DNA from: HGM11501 sp045123995
Lineage (GTDB): Bacteria; Bacillota; Clostridia; CAKSNL01; HGM11501
DNA: 64,000 nucleotides
Direction: 5' to 3'
Assembly: GCA_045123995.1 (NCBI GenBank)
Contig: JBGVKY010000025.1
Span: 1 to 64,000 of the forward strand
Shown here: piece by piece, positions 31,617 through 40,564 of the stretch
Numbering within the stretch: the first letter of the stretch is position 1
Layout: every line of letters begins with the position of its first letter
The notes under the pieces: generated by a model
The model's database searches: none
What the model was told of the DNA's origin: nothing
Seen by the model: the letters and a program-made list of their open reading frames with translations, nothing else
Program-made: the position numbers and the translations under genes

Positions 31617-33170
31617 ATGGATATCTTAATTGGCCTCGGTATCGGATTAGTTGTTGCTATAATCTCAGGGTTTGTAATGTTCAAAGCCGGAATTACATAC
31701 AACCGTAAAATATCCGAAGCTGAGATAGGAAGCGCTGAAGACGAAGCTAAAAGAATCGTGGACGAAGCCTTAAAAGAGGCAGAAAGCAAGAAGAAAGAAG
31801 CTTTGTTGGAGGCTAAGGAAGAAATTCACAGAAACAGAAACGAGCTTGACAAGGAAGTCAAGGAAAGAAGAGCGGAAATTTCCAAGCAGGAAAACCGTCT
31901 TCACCAGAAAGAAGCTGCTTTGGACAAGAAGACAGAGGCTTTGGAGCAGAAGGAAGAAGCTCTTTTGGAAAAAGGTAAGGAGCTTGATGTTGAAAAGGAA
32001 AAGCTTTTGGAACTTCAGAAAGAAGAAAGAGCGAAACTTGAAAAAATTTCAGGACTTTCTGTAGAGGAAGCTAAAGAATATCTTCTTAAAAATCTTGAAA
32101 GTGAAGTTCGCCATGAAGCAGCCATCATGGTGAAGGAAATTGAGCAGGAGGCAAAAGAAAATGCCGACATGAAGGCTCGTGAAATCATTGGCTACGCAAT
32201 TCAGAAATGTGCCGCGGACCATGTGGCAGAAACCACAGTAAGCGTGGTAGCACTTCCCAACGACGAAATGAAGGGAAGAATCATCGGACGAGAGGGAAGA
32301 AATATAAGAACTCTCGAAACAATGACGGGTATCGACCTTATAATAGACGATACACCCGAGGCGGTTATTCTTTCGGGATTTGATCCTGTAAGACGTGAAA
32401 TCGCCAAAATTACTCTTGAAAAACTTATTGTTGACGGAAGAATTCATCCTGCAAGAATTGAAGAGACCGTTGAAAGAGCTAAAAAAGAGATTGAACGCAC
32501 CATTAAACAGGAGGGAGAGCAGGCAACATTTGATACAAATGTTCAGGGTCTCCACCCCGAAATTGTCAAGCTACTCGGTAAGCTCCATTACAGAACCAGC
32601 TACGGACAGAATGTACTCATTCATGCCATGGAGGTTTCATATCTTTCGGGACTTATGGCAGCAGAACTGGGTGCTGATGTTACCATTGCCAAGCGTGCAG
32701 GCTTGCTTCACGACCTTGGTAAAGCTGTTGACCACGAAATCGAGGGCTCTCACGTTGCTATCGGTGTAGATATTGCCAAGAAGTACGGTGAAAGCTTTGA
32801 TGTATGTCATGCCATTGAGGCACACCACGGAGATGTTCAGCCTCAGACATTGATTGCTTGTATCGTTCAGGCGGCAGACGCAGTTTCTGCAGCAAGACCC
32901 GGTGCAAGAAAAGAAAACATTGAAAACTATATAAAGAGACTTCAGAAGCTTGAAGAAATAGCAAATTCCTTTGAAGGAGTAGAAAAGTCCTTTGCTATTC
33001 AGGCAGGAAGAGAAGTAAGAATTATGGTTAAGCCCGAAATTATTTCCGATGAGGGAATGGTTTTAGTGGCAAGAGATATTGTTAAGCGCATTGAAAATGA
33101 GCTTGAATATCCCGGCCAGATCAAGGTTAATCTCATAAGAGAGACAAGAGCTTCAAACGTAGCGAAGTAA
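31617..33170 (+). CDS. rny: Ribonuclease Y (517 aa)
   Basis: Membrane-tethered endoribonuclease that starts mRNA decay. One N-terminal helix (about residues 3-20), a long charged coiled coil (about 28-180), a KH RNA-binding domain with GRIIGREGRNIRTLE (about 222-236) and an HD domain with LLHDLGKAVDHE (about 361-372) and EAHHGDVQP. ATG at 31617 follows AAAGGAGG; an upstream in-frame start would add residues that break the membrane anchor. Neighbour of ymdB, as in many Firmicutes. Confidence 0.96.
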   Translation: MDILIGLGIGLVVAIISGFVMFKAGITYNRKISEAEIGSAEDEAKRIVDEALKEAESKKKEALLEAKEEIHRNRNELDKEVKERRAEISKQENRLHQKEAALDKKTEALEQKEEALLEKGKELDVEKEKLLELQKEERAKLEKISGLSVEEAKEYLLKNLESEVRHEAAIMVKEIEQEAKENADMKAREIIGYAIQKCAADHVAETTVSVVALPNDEMKGRIIGREGRNIRTLETMTGIDLIIDDTPEAVILSGFDPVRREIAKITLEKLIVDGRIHPARIEETVERAKKEIERTIKQEGEQATFDTNVQGLHPEIVKLLGKLHYRTSYGQNVLIHAMEVSYLSGLMAAELGADVTIAKRAGLLHDLGKAVDHEIEGSHVAIGVDIAKKYGESFDVCHAIEAHHGDVQPQTLIACIVQAADAVSAARPGARKENIENYIKRLQKLEEIANSFEGVEKSFAIQAGREVRIMVKPEIISDEGMVLVARDIVKRIENELEYPGQIKVNLIRETRASNVAK

Positions 33171-33172
33171 GA

Positions 33173-33202
33173 AAAAGCGGACTGCTTAGCAGTCCGCTTT
33201 TA
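33173..33202 (+). terminator. Terminator between rny and ymdB
   Basis: Thirteen-bp stem (33173-33185 with 33189-33201), loop TTA, only TTTT after it. ymdB starts 16 bases later with no visible promoter, so readthrough is likely and the hairpin may tune ymdB expression. Confidence 0.65.
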
Positions 33203-33217
33203 ATGAAAGGAATATTT

Positions 33218-33997
33218 ATGAACATTCTTTTTATAGGTGATATTGTGGGAAGAAGCGGAAGAGAAGCGGTTTTTACTCACATAGATAAAATAAAGAGCGA
33301 ATACTCTGTTGATTTCACCGTTGCCAACGGGGAAAATTCTTCGGGAGGACTTGGAATGAGCCGCAGGGCCTACGAGGAGCTTTCTTCTGCAGGCATTGAT
33401 TTTTTCACCATGGGAAATCATACATTCAGCAAAAGTGAATTAAAAGTGCTTTTGAAAAGCGGAGAAAATATTGTAATTCCGTCAAATTACCGGGATAAAG
33501 AATTCGGTGACGGCTATGCCATCGTAAGAACAAAAAACGGAGTGAAAATTGCTTTATTGAATCTTCTGGGCGAAGTATATATGGATATGCCTATAGAAAA
33601 CCCGTTTTTATGCGCGGAAGCTCTTATCGAAAATATCAGGAAAAGCACCAACATTATATTGGTGGATTTTCATGCGGAAGCAACCAGTGAGAAAAAAGCT
33701 ATGGGTTATTTTCTGGACGGAAAAGTAAGCTGTATTTTGGGAACCCATACACATGTGCAGACATCAGATGCAGAAATTTTGCCCGGCGGCAGTGCCTATA
33801 TAACTGATGTGGGTATGACAGGGCCTAAAAATAGTGTTCTTGGTCTTAAAAGTGATATAGCCATAAAAAGATTTTTAACCGGTGAAAAGGTGAGATATGA
33901 AGCCTCAAAGGATAAGGCAGTATTTTCGGGAGTTGTGGTATCGGTAAACGAAGATACTGGACTGTCGGAAGATATAAAAACTATTTATATAAAATAA
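33218..33997 (+). CDS. ymdB: TIGR00282 family metallophosphoesterase, YmdB-like (259 aa)
   Basis: Calcineurin-like phosphoesterase; Bacillus YmdB has 2',3'-cyclic-nucleotide phosphodiesterase activity and acts in biofilm/motility choice. Metal-binding motifs run GDIVGRSG (residues 6-13), NGENSSGG, MGNHTF, DFHAEATSEK and GTHTHVQTSD. ATG at 33218 follows GAAAGGAA; the earlier in-frame ATG at 33203 lacks a site. Located after rny, as is common. Confidence 0.93.
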   Translation: MNILFIGDIVGRSGREAVFTHIDKIKSEYSVDFTVANGENSSGGLGMSRRAYEELSSAGIDFFTMGNHTFSKSELKVLLKSGENIVIPSNYRDKEFGDGYAIVRTKNGVKIALLNLLGEVYMDMPIENPFLCAEALIENIRKSTNIILVDFHAEATSEKKAMGYFLDGKVSCILGTHTHVQTSDAEILPGGSAYITDVGMTGPKNSVLGLKSDIAIKRFLTGEKVRYEASKDKAVFSGVVVSVNEDTGLSEDIKTIYIK

Positions 33998-34030
33998 AAG
34001 CTTTGTAGCTTTCGCTACAAAGCTTTTATT
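33996..34030. terminator. Bidirectional terminator
   Basis: Fourteen-bp perfect stem (33996-34009 with 34014-34027), loop TTTC; between convergent ymdB and the HAD phosphatase gene. Confidence 0.88.
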
Positions 34031-34816
34031 TTATTTTTTATCAGGAATTGAACCAACACCATCCAGAATATATGTGGGGGTATAGGGGAACTGATCAACT
34101 GTTTCACGGGTACTGCATCCGGTCAAAACCAAAACAGTATCAAGACCTGTTTCGATGCCGGCTATGATGTCTGTGTCCATTCTGTCACCAATCATAACCG
34201 CCTCGTCAGAGTGCACGCCCAAAAGCTTAAGACCTGTACGCATCATAAGGGGGTTAGGTTTGCCGATGAAATATGCGTTCTTGCCGGAGGCAAGCTCCAC
34301 GGGAGCAATAAGACTCTTGCAGGCAGGGGCAATTCCACCCTCAATAGGGCCTGTAAGGTCAGGATTTGTTCCAATTAGCTTTGCTCCGTTTAATACGAGC
34401 TTTAACGCTCTCTCAAGGCTTTCGTAGTTATAGGTACGGCATTCGCCGATTATGACATAGTCAGGATTAACATCGTTTATGGTGATGCCCTCTTCATAGA
34501 GAGCGTTGTATAATCCGGGAGCACCTATAACATAAGCTGTGGCTCCGGGGCACTGCTTTTTGATAAACTTAGCAGTTGCCAGAGCACTGGTGTAAAAGTG
34601 GCTTTCGTCTATATCAAGTCCCATTCTGGCAAGCTTTTGCTTGAGCTCGGTTCTTGACCTTTCGCTGGAGTTTGTTAAAAAGAGAAAATGCTTGTCATTT
34701 TCATAAAGCCAGGAGACAAACTCCTTTACTCCGTCAAGCAATTTGTTGCCGTGATATATAACTCCGTCCATATCGCATATAAAGCCTTTTTTGCTTCTTA
34801 AATCGTCTAAATTCAT
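34031..34816 (-). CDS. HAD-IIA family phosphatase, NagD-like (261 aa)
   Basis: Haloacid-dehalogenase hydrolase of subclass IIA that removes phosphate from small sugar or nucleotide phosphates. Motif I is DMDGVIYHG (about residues 12-20), motif II FLTNSSERS, motif III Lys in the IGKPNPLMM region and motif IV IGDRMDTDI. ATG at 34816 follows GAGGAG and overlaps no upstream codon; the abrB-like stop codon is two bases before it, so both share a transcript. Confidence 0.9.
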   Translation of the reverse strand: MNLDDLRSKKGFICDMDGVIYHGNKLLDGVKEFVSWLYENDKHFLFLTNSSERSRTELKQKLARMGLDIDESHFYTSALATAKFIKKQCPGATAYVIGAPGLYNALYEEGITINDVNPDYVIIGECRTYNYESLERALKLVLNGAKLIGTNPDLTGPIEGGIAPACKSLIAPVELASGKNAYFIGKPNPLMMRTGLKLLGVHSDEAVMIGDRMDTDIIAGIETGLDTVLVLTGCSTRETVDQFPYTPTYILDGVGSIPDKK

Positions 34817-34817
34817 T

Positions 34818-35069
34818 TTACTTCTCCTCTTCTTTAGAAATTTCGGAGGCACATTTTTTACACACATTTTTATCCTTATATGTAATTATATTTTCATTTC
34901 CTCCGCAGAATATACAAAAGGGAGCGTATTTTTTAAGCACAATATTGTTTCCGTCAGTAAAAATCTCCACTCCGTCTCCATCGTTAAGACCAAAATTGGT
35001 ACGGATGGATTTGGGAAGTACAATTCTGCCCAGAGAGTCAATTTCTCTTACAATCCCTGTTGATTTCAC
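34818..35069 (-). CDS. AbrB/SpoVT-type regulator with C-terminal zinc ribbon (83 aa)
   Basis: N-terminal swapped-hairpin AbrB DNA-binding domain (GIVREIDSLGRIVLPKSIRT, residues 5-24, to about 50), the fold of transition-state regulators. The C-terminal part has two Cys pairs (CIFC and CKKC, about residues 52-74) spaced as a zinc ribbon in place of the usual tetramerisation tail. It is upstream of the phosphatase gene and has a consensus promoter. Targets are unknown. Confidence 0.88.
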   Translation of the reverse strand: MKSTGIVREIDSLGRIVLPKSIRTNFGLNDGDGVEIFTDGNNIVLKKYAPFCIFCGGNENIITYKDKNVCKKCASEISKEEEK

Positions 35070-35102
35070 AAAAATCTACATCCTTTCGGTTGATATGCTT
35101 TT

Positions 35103-35131
35103 ATTATACAACAAATGGCAAAAACTGTCAA
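35103..35131 (-). promoter_or_regulatory. Promoter of the AbrB-like gene
   Basis: Minus strand TTGACA (35131-35126), 17-nt spacer, TATAAT (35108-35103). Confidence 0.78.
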
Positions 35132-35257
35132 TAAGACATATACATTTAGAAAAAATTGGAAGCATCGATAAAGAGTCAATATTACTATTCACAAATATGA
35201 GATAATCTCATTATAATAAAAATGTAGACCAACTAATTTCTTAAATATAAATTCCCA

Positions 35258-35306
35258 AAAAACAGTAGAAACCCCAGAGCGTTGCTCTGGGGTTTCTACT
35301 GTTTTT
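35258..35306. terminator. Long perfect hairpin terminator next to tRNA-Thr
   Basis: Twenty-three-bp perfect stem (35258-35280 with 35284-35306), loop GTT. It begins two bases past the tRNA CCA end in the tRNA direction; runs of A/T at both ends make it bidirectional. Confidence 0.85.
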
Positions 35307-35307
35307 A

Positions 35308-35383
35308 TGGAGCTGGTGGCGTGACTTGAACACGTGACCTTCTCATTACGAGTGAGATGCACTACCAACTGTGCTACACCAGC
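35308..35383 (-). tRNA. tRNA-Thr (anticodon CGT)
   Basis: On the minus strand the 76-nt sequence begins GCTGGTG, pairs with CACCAGC at the 3' end, has discriminator T and encoded CCA. D arm AGCACAGTTGGTAGTGC, anticodon stem TCTCA/TGAGA with loop CTCGTAA (anticodon CGT), and the T loop TTCAAGT are present. It reads ACG codons. Confidence 0.95.
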
Positions 35384-35437
35384 CCGACCGAAACACATAT
35401 AATTATAAAAAAAATCGGGTCATTTGTCAAGAATAAC

Positions 35438-35466
35438 TTGAAAAAGATAGAAAAATTTGATAAAAT
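35438..35466 (+). promoter_or_regulatory. Promoter of the GAP1-like gene
   Basis: TTGAAA (35438-35443), 17-nt spacer, TAAAAT (35461-35466). Confidence 0.65.
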
Positions 35467-35499
35467 ATATAAGTGATAAAAAAGAAAGGAGGAAACGGC

Positions 35500-38325
35500 G
35501 TGATTGAACAGCAGATTTTCATAAAATCCGGAGTGGGTCTTGAAAATTTTGGATCATCATCCGGTGTCAATGGAGTTTTTTTGGATGCTTTTATTCGTCC
35601 GTACTATTCCTCTTTGGACCTTTTTTATCTTGAGGGGAAGGACTCTTTTGGATTTAAGTCCATGATTCCGCTCTCAAACGGCGCTCTTATGATAGGAAGC
35701 GGAGCAAGACAGGACAAGCCCCCCTTTTCTTTTATACATAATTATATTGTGCCCCAGAGTGAAGTGGAAAAGATTTTGGAGGACCCATCAAACCTTCTGT
35801 CGTCTCCGGGAGAAGGAGTAACAGATTCAAATCTAATTGCTTTATCCAAAATACCCTCGTTAAAGAAAGATAGGCTGGAGCAGAAACTTAACGAGCTTAG
35901 TGTACAAAACAGCGAATTCACGGTGATTCTGGCTGCTATTTTTGCGGCGGTAGAACAAAACAGAAATGTGTTTATAGCGCTTCCCAGAAAAGCGGGGCTT
36001 ATTGAAGCGGAAGCTTTAATGTATGGACTCTATGAAAAAATGCCCTATTATTTAAGAGGGAAAACGGGCTTTACCACCCTTTATGGAGAAACTGAATTAA
36101 AAAACGGAATAAATGTGTATTTCATTCCGGATGAAAAGATAATAGCCACCAAAAACGGGACATACATAGAAACCTACAATGCATCGAGGGATTATATTTT
36201 CAATTTCCAGAAAAGAACCCATCTTCATATAGGAGAACTTAAAGAGGATGTGGAATCTGACTATATTTCTTTGGCTGCTGAAAGCATGTCAACCGGAAAA
36301 TCACTGAGTGACTTTTTTGAATTTGCTAAAGAAGCAGGGAAGAATTTATCTCACGAAAAGAAAATATCTTTAAGATTTTATAATGACCTTGCGTATATTT
36401 ATAACCTGGAGAAAAATGAGGAAAGTCTTCCCTATAAAGCAGGAAGAGTAACAATTATTTTTACGGAGCTTTTGCGCTATGGTGCAGGTGAGAGGATTTT
36501 TGCTGCTTACTCCGAATTTATAAAACTATACAGGAGATTTATAAAAGGGAAAAATATACCTATGCCGCCCGAAATCATAAAAAGACTGGCGGCAAACTAC
36601 GACTTTTGTCCTCAGGATAAAAAGGACGAGCTTTACGATTTATTAACCCTTGATATTGATATATGCTTAAAGGAAGCGGAAAGTGAAATTCTCTTTTTGC
36701 ATATAGACTCATTAAAAGGAAGCCCGGAGCTTTATAACAAAGTTATCAGGCAGAAGATGACCCCCAGCAACCGTCTTATTAAAAAATATTTTACCTACCT
36801 TCTGGCAAGGAGAAAAACCATTCATTCCTTAATGGAATTTTTGGAAAATCTTTGCCTTGAAATGCCTGAAATATCCCAAAATGAGCTTATTGGCGAAATG
36901 ATTTTGGAAAGTGGCCATGAGCTTTACGACACGTCGGGCGACAGGCTTGAAGCTGTGTGGTATTTGGACTCCAAATGCTCCTACCTCAAAGAAAAATATC
37001 CTTATAATAAGGAACTGTTTTCATCTATATATAGATATGCTCTTGAAAACTACATGAATTACCTGACAGTTTTAGACCTGGATTGTCAAAGAATAGATAA
37101 GTTTCCGCTGACAGATGCGGAAAGCATAAATGACCAATGTACCTTAAAGCATAAGATTATACTTGCGGCCAAGGAAATTCTGGCACTGACCAATGATGTG
37201 GCTCTTTCCTTTGTTCATTATGATGCTTTTGGATTTGAAAATATTCCCGGGAATTTATCAGACGATGAAGAAGAGGCAAAAATAGCGGAAGAGGAGCTTA
37301 AAAAACTGGTGTTATCCTGTCTTAAGGAGAAAAAGGATGCACCAAGATTTATTCAGTATATAATACTTTTCTATGTGTTTGAGACCAAAAATTCAAGAGT
37401 ACAGCATGATTTTGACGGGATTTTTGAATATATAGAAAAAGAACTTAAAATTCCCGCTCTGGATTTCATGAAGTGGTATCTTTCTTCAAAACTTTTTGTT
37501 CTGCCTGTGGTAAAAAACGGCAAAAAAGTAAGAGAAAGTATTGGTGTAAGAGCAGATTTAACCTTGCTCACCGCTTTCTATGAATCCGTAAGAAAGTATT
37601 TTCTCAGAAACAGAGACCTTTTAAAGGGCGACAGAAATATGAAGATACTTAAAAAGGAAATGGAAAAATCCTCTTTGATGCATCAGGACTACAGGGATCT
37701 TACCTTGGAGTTCCGCAAGGTTCTTTCCAATATGAAAAGGGAAAATTATTCCGCTGTAAGACGGCTTACAGATAAGGTGATTTCGGCTAAAAACTTTAAG
37801 TTTTCTTTAATGGTATCCTGCCTTTTAATAGTAATTGTCGGAGGATTTGTTTTAGGGAAGGTTGCCTACGATAAATTTTACGGGAATTCAGAGGAGAAAA
37901 TTAAAAGAGAAGGTCAGATTGTCGGGACAAACAGAGTGGGATGGTCTTCATACATTCTCAAAAAAGACGGCACATATCTTCCTTTGACGCTTTTGCTTGA
38001 TGGGGAAGATACAGGATATGAAATGTCTTTTGAAAGTGACCAAGCAATCACATTAAAAGTTTCCAATGATGGCGGAATGGTGGTAGACGGCATCAGCATA
38101 AGCTCGGCACACACAGAAGAAAGTGTAGGATTTTTAGTTTATGTAACAGATGCCGGTGGAGAAAAGCATCTTATCGGCATTACCGATTATGACATTGAAA
38201 GCGGGGCATCGTTATATACTCTCCCTGAAAGCATGTGTATAAGGGAAATTATAATTGAACCTAAGGACAGAAACGATAAGGGTAAAATCGTATTAAAAGA
38301 AGTAAATGCTTATATCATAAAATAA
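35500..38325 (+). CDS. Large membrane-anchored protein, GAP1-like N-terminus (941 aa)
   Basis: The first ~120 residues (IEQQIFIKSGVGLENFGSSS, IPLSNGALMIGSG, FSFIHNYIVP) resemble the N-terminal domain of GTPase-associated protein 1 (GAP1-N), known from multi-gene GTPase-centred conflict and signalling loci. A long alpha-helical middle (about 130-760) shows no motif I recognise. One membrane helix (about 767-790, SLMVSCLLIVIVGGFVLG) leads to an outside domain of about 150 residues, probably a beta-sandwich of the discoidin/galactose-binding sort. GTG at 35500 follows AGGAGG. It is monocistronic, without the partner GTPase. Assignment is from memory of the family pattern and tentative. Confidence 0.6.
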   Translation: MIEQQIFIKSGVGLENFGSSSGVNGVFLDAFIRPYYSSLDLFYLEGKDSFGFKSMIPLSNGALMIGSGARQDKPPFSFIHNYIVPQSEVEKILEDPSNLLSSPGEGVTDSNLIALSKIPSLKKDRLEQKLNELSVQNSEFTVILAAIFAAVEQNRNVFIALPRKAGLIEAEALMYGLYEKMPYYLRGKTGFTTLYGETELKNGINVYFIPDEKIIATKNGTYIETYNASRDYIFNFQKRTHLHIGELKEDVESDYISLAAESMSTGKSLSDFFEFAKEAGKNLSHEKKISLRFYNDLAYIYNLEKNEESLPYKAGRVTIIFTELLRYGAGERIFAAYSEFIKLYRRFIKGKNIPMPPEIIKRLAANYDFCPQDKKDELYDLLTLDIDICLKEAESEILFLHIDSLKGSPELYNKVIRQKMTPSNRLIKKYFTYLLARRKTIHSLMEFLENLCLEMPEISQNELIGEMILESGHELYDTSGDRLEAVWYLDSKCSYLKEKYPYNKELFSSIYRYALENYMNYLTVLDLDCQRIDKFPLTDAESINDQCTLKHKIILAAKEILALTNDVALSFVHYDAFGFENIPGNLSDDEEEAKIAEEELKKLVLSCLKEKKDAPRFIQYIILFYVFETKNSRVQHDFDGIFEYIEKELKIPALDFMKWYLSSKLFVLPVVKNGKKVRESIGVRADLTLLTAFYESVRKYFLRNRDLLKGDRNMKILKKEMEKSSLMHQDYRDLTLEFRKVLSNMKRENYSAVRRLTDKVISAKNFKFSLMVSCLLIVIVGGFVLGKVAYDKFYGNSEEKIKREGQIVGTNRVGWSSYILKKDGTYLPLTLLLDGEDTGYEMSFESDQAITLKVSNDGGMVVDGISISSAHTEESVGFLVYVTDAGGEKHLIGITDYDIESGASLYTLPESMCIREIIIEPKDRNDKGKIVLKEVNAYIIK

Positions 38326-38353
38326 AGCTGTTGACCTTTGGTCAACAGCTTTA
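38324..38353. terminator. Bidirectional terminator
   Basis: Thirteen-bp stem (38324-38336 with 38340-38352), loop TTT; separates the GAP1-like gene from the convergent membrane protein gene. Confidence 0.85.
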
Positions 38354-38355
38354 TT

Positions 38356-39027
38356 TTATTTGCTTGCTTCTTTTTTTCTGAGTTTAATTCTTAAAAAGCC
38401 CAGAACGGCAACTGTGAGAGCACTTGCCGTATCCAAAATTAAATCATTCATGGTATCGATAAGCCCCGCATCATAGCACCAGGTATCAGAATAAAGAGTG
38501 GTTACTCCATAAGGAGGACGGAACTTTTGCATATTCATGGAAAAAATTCTGTCGCATCCGTATTCAAAGATTTCCCAGATGGCTCCGCAGGCAACCGCAA
38601 AGAAAAAGGCGAACGCTGCGATAAAAAGAGGACTTAAATGAAGATTTACTTTTTCTGCTTCGTTCATGGCATAAACCAGCATAAAGCCGATTACCGCCAG
38701 GATTACTCCTGAAAGGGAGTGAAGCATACTGTCCCACCAGAAAATCTTGTCATAAAAGCTGTTTATTTCTCCTAAGAGTTCGGAGGCGAAGATAAAAAGA
38801 ACAATGGCAATTTTCATTCCGCTTGAAAAGCGCAGTCTTTTTTTGGAAATGCTTTCAACCGCCCGGGGAACAAAGGTGAGAACAAGTCCTAAAAGAGCGG
38901 TAAAGGCATTTATTATGTTTGATAAGTCTTTTTGTATGATGGCTAATATAATTGTTTCTGCAAAGGCTAAAACAAATAAAATTCTGACAATGAAATTTAT
39001 TCTTTGGTCAAGGGTTTGTTTTTTCAT
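38356..39027 (-). CDS. YjdF/DUF2238-like membrane protein (223 aa)
   Basis: Polytopic membrane protein with about six hydrophobic segments. Motifs FWWDSMLHSLSGVILAVIGF and GAIWEIFEYGCDRIF, then YDAGLIDTMNDLILDTASAL, with conserved Asp, His and Glu in or next to membrane segments, match the DUF2238/YjdF type of uncharacterised proteins. ATG at 39027 follows GGTGAT. Role unknown; it comes just after comM on the same strand. Confidence 0.7.
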   Translation of the reverse strand: MKKQTLDQRINFIVRILFVLAFAETIILAIIQKDLSNIINAFTALLGLVLTFVPRAVESISKKRLRFSSGMKIAIVLFIFASELLGEINSFYDKIFWWDSMLHSLSGVILAVIGFMLVYAMNEAEKVNLHLSPLFIAAFAFFFAVACGAIWEIFEYGCDRIFSMNMQKFRPPYGVTTLYSDTWCYDAGLIDTMNDLILDTASALTVAVLGFLRIKLRKKEASK

Positions 39028-39031
39028 AATA

Positions 39032-40564
39032 TCACCTGTTCCAGAATTTGTTTTCAAGCCGTCTGTAAGAGATGGCTTCGCTTAAATGGGTTATATTTAT
39101 GTTCTTTGAGCCGTCTAAGTCTGCTATGGTGCGGGTTACGGTCATTAAGGAATTATATCCTCGCATACTTAAGCCTAAAACCTTGAAAGCGTTTTCGAGA
39201 AGGGCTTTGCAGTCAGAATCCAGAGGACAGTATTTTTTGAAATCGTCTTCGGTTTTCATATCGGAATTTAATAAAGTTTCGCTGCCAAATCTTTCTTTCT
39301 GCATTAAACGGGCCCTCATAACCCTTTTTTTGATATCGGCGCTGGACTCTCCTTTTTGCTCGCTTAAAGTAGCATAGGAAAGGCTTGATGCTTCTACCTG
39401 AATGTCAATTCTGTCCAAAAGAGGACCGCTGAGCCTTGAAAGATACTTGTTTATGGCATTCTGAGAGCAGGTGCATCTTCTTCTTAAATCACCGTGGTAG
39501 CCGCAGGGACAGGGATTAGCGGCGAGAACCAGCATTATTTTGCAGGGGTATGTATTGTTGGAGTTAGCCCTTGCGATGGTAACCTTCTTGTCCTCTAAGG
39601 GCTGACGCATTCCCTCCATGGCTTTTGGAGGGAATTCTAAAAATTCGTCAAGAAATAAAACTCCGTTGTGAGCTAAAACCAGCTCTCCCGGTTTTGAATC
39701 GCTTCCGCCACCAATTAAGCCGGGAATGGAAATGTTGTGATGGGGAGAACGGAAAGGTCTTGTTGCAACCAGAGGAGTCTTTTCATCAAGAATTCCTGCA
39801 ACGCTATGTATCTGCGTGGTTTCAATAGCTTCCGTTATTGTCATATCCGGAAGAATTGTGGGAAGTCTTTTGGCAATCATGGATTTACCTGAACCGGGGG
39901 AGCCCATGATAAGCACATTATGACCGCCTGCTGCTGCAATTTCCAATGCTCTTTTTAAAAGAGGCTGGCCCTTGACATCTGAAAAGTCCACATCATAGAC
40001 CATGTTTGATTCTAAAAGGTTTTCTCTGTCGCTTACGGTTTTTTCTATGGTTTTTTTGCCCGTCAAAAATTCAAATACTTCGAAAAGTGTTTCTGCACCG
40101 TAGACATTTACTCCCTGGGCTACCGATGCTTCTACGGCGTTTTCCTTGGGAACAATTATGTTTTTTATGCCGTTTTTAGAGGCCCCCAGAGCCAGGGACA
40201 AAATTCCGTTTATTTTTTTAAGCTCTCCTGCTAAAGAAAGTTCGCCAAACAAGGCAAAGCCCGAAATGGCAGATGCATCTATTTTTTTGTCGGCGGAAAG
40301 AACGGAAAGAGCAATAGCCAAATCGTAGCCGCTGCCTTCCTTTTTTATATCTGCAGGAGCCAGATTTACTATTATTTTCTGGGGAGGCAGATTAAATCCG
40401 CTGTTTCGGAGGGCTGCCTTAACTCTCTCCTTTGCCTCTTTAACGGCGGCATCGGGCAATCCCACAATATCAAAAGCGGGAAGTCTGGGAGATAGGTCTG
40501 CCTCCACTGTAACGGTGTACGCCTCAATGCCGACCAGAGCGGAACTAAACGCCTTAGAAATCAT
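39032..40564 (-). CDS. comM: YifB/ComM family Mg-chelatase-like AAA+ ATPase (510 aa)
   Basis: AAA+ helicase of the ComM type; in Gram-negatives ComM drives branch migration during transformation. It has an N-terminal LonC-like domain (GIEAYTVTVEADLSPRLPAF), Walker A GSPGSGKSMIAKRLP (about residue 220), the block PFRSPHHNISIPGLIGGGSD, Walker B LFLDEFLEFPP and a zinc-binding PCPCGYHGD. Its ATG overlaps the coaX stop by ATGA. Confidence 0.92.
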   Translation of the reverse strand: MISKAFSSALVGIEAYTVTVEADLSPRLPAFDIVGLPDAAVKEAKERVKAALRNSGFNLPPQKIIVNLAPADIKKEGSGYDLAIALSVLSADKKIDASAISGFALFGELSLAGELKKINGILSLALGASKNGIKNIIVPKENAVEASVAQGVNVYGAETLFEVFEFLTGKKTIEKTVSDRENLLESNMVYDVDFSDVKGQPLLKRALEIAAAGGHNVLIMGSPGSGKSMIAKRLPTILPDMTITEAIETTQIHSVAGILDEKTPLVATRPFRSPHHNISIPGLIGGGSDSKPGELVLAHNGVLFLDEFLEFPPKAMEGMRQPLEDKKVTIARANSNNTYPCKIMLVLAANPCPCGYHGDLRRRCTCSQNAINKYLSRLSGPLLDRIDIQVEASSLSYATLSEQKGESSADIKKRVMRARLMQKERFGSETLLNSDMKTEDDFKKYCPLDSDCKALLENAFKVLGLSMRGYNSLMTVTRTIADLDGSKNINITHLSEAISYRRLENKFWNR

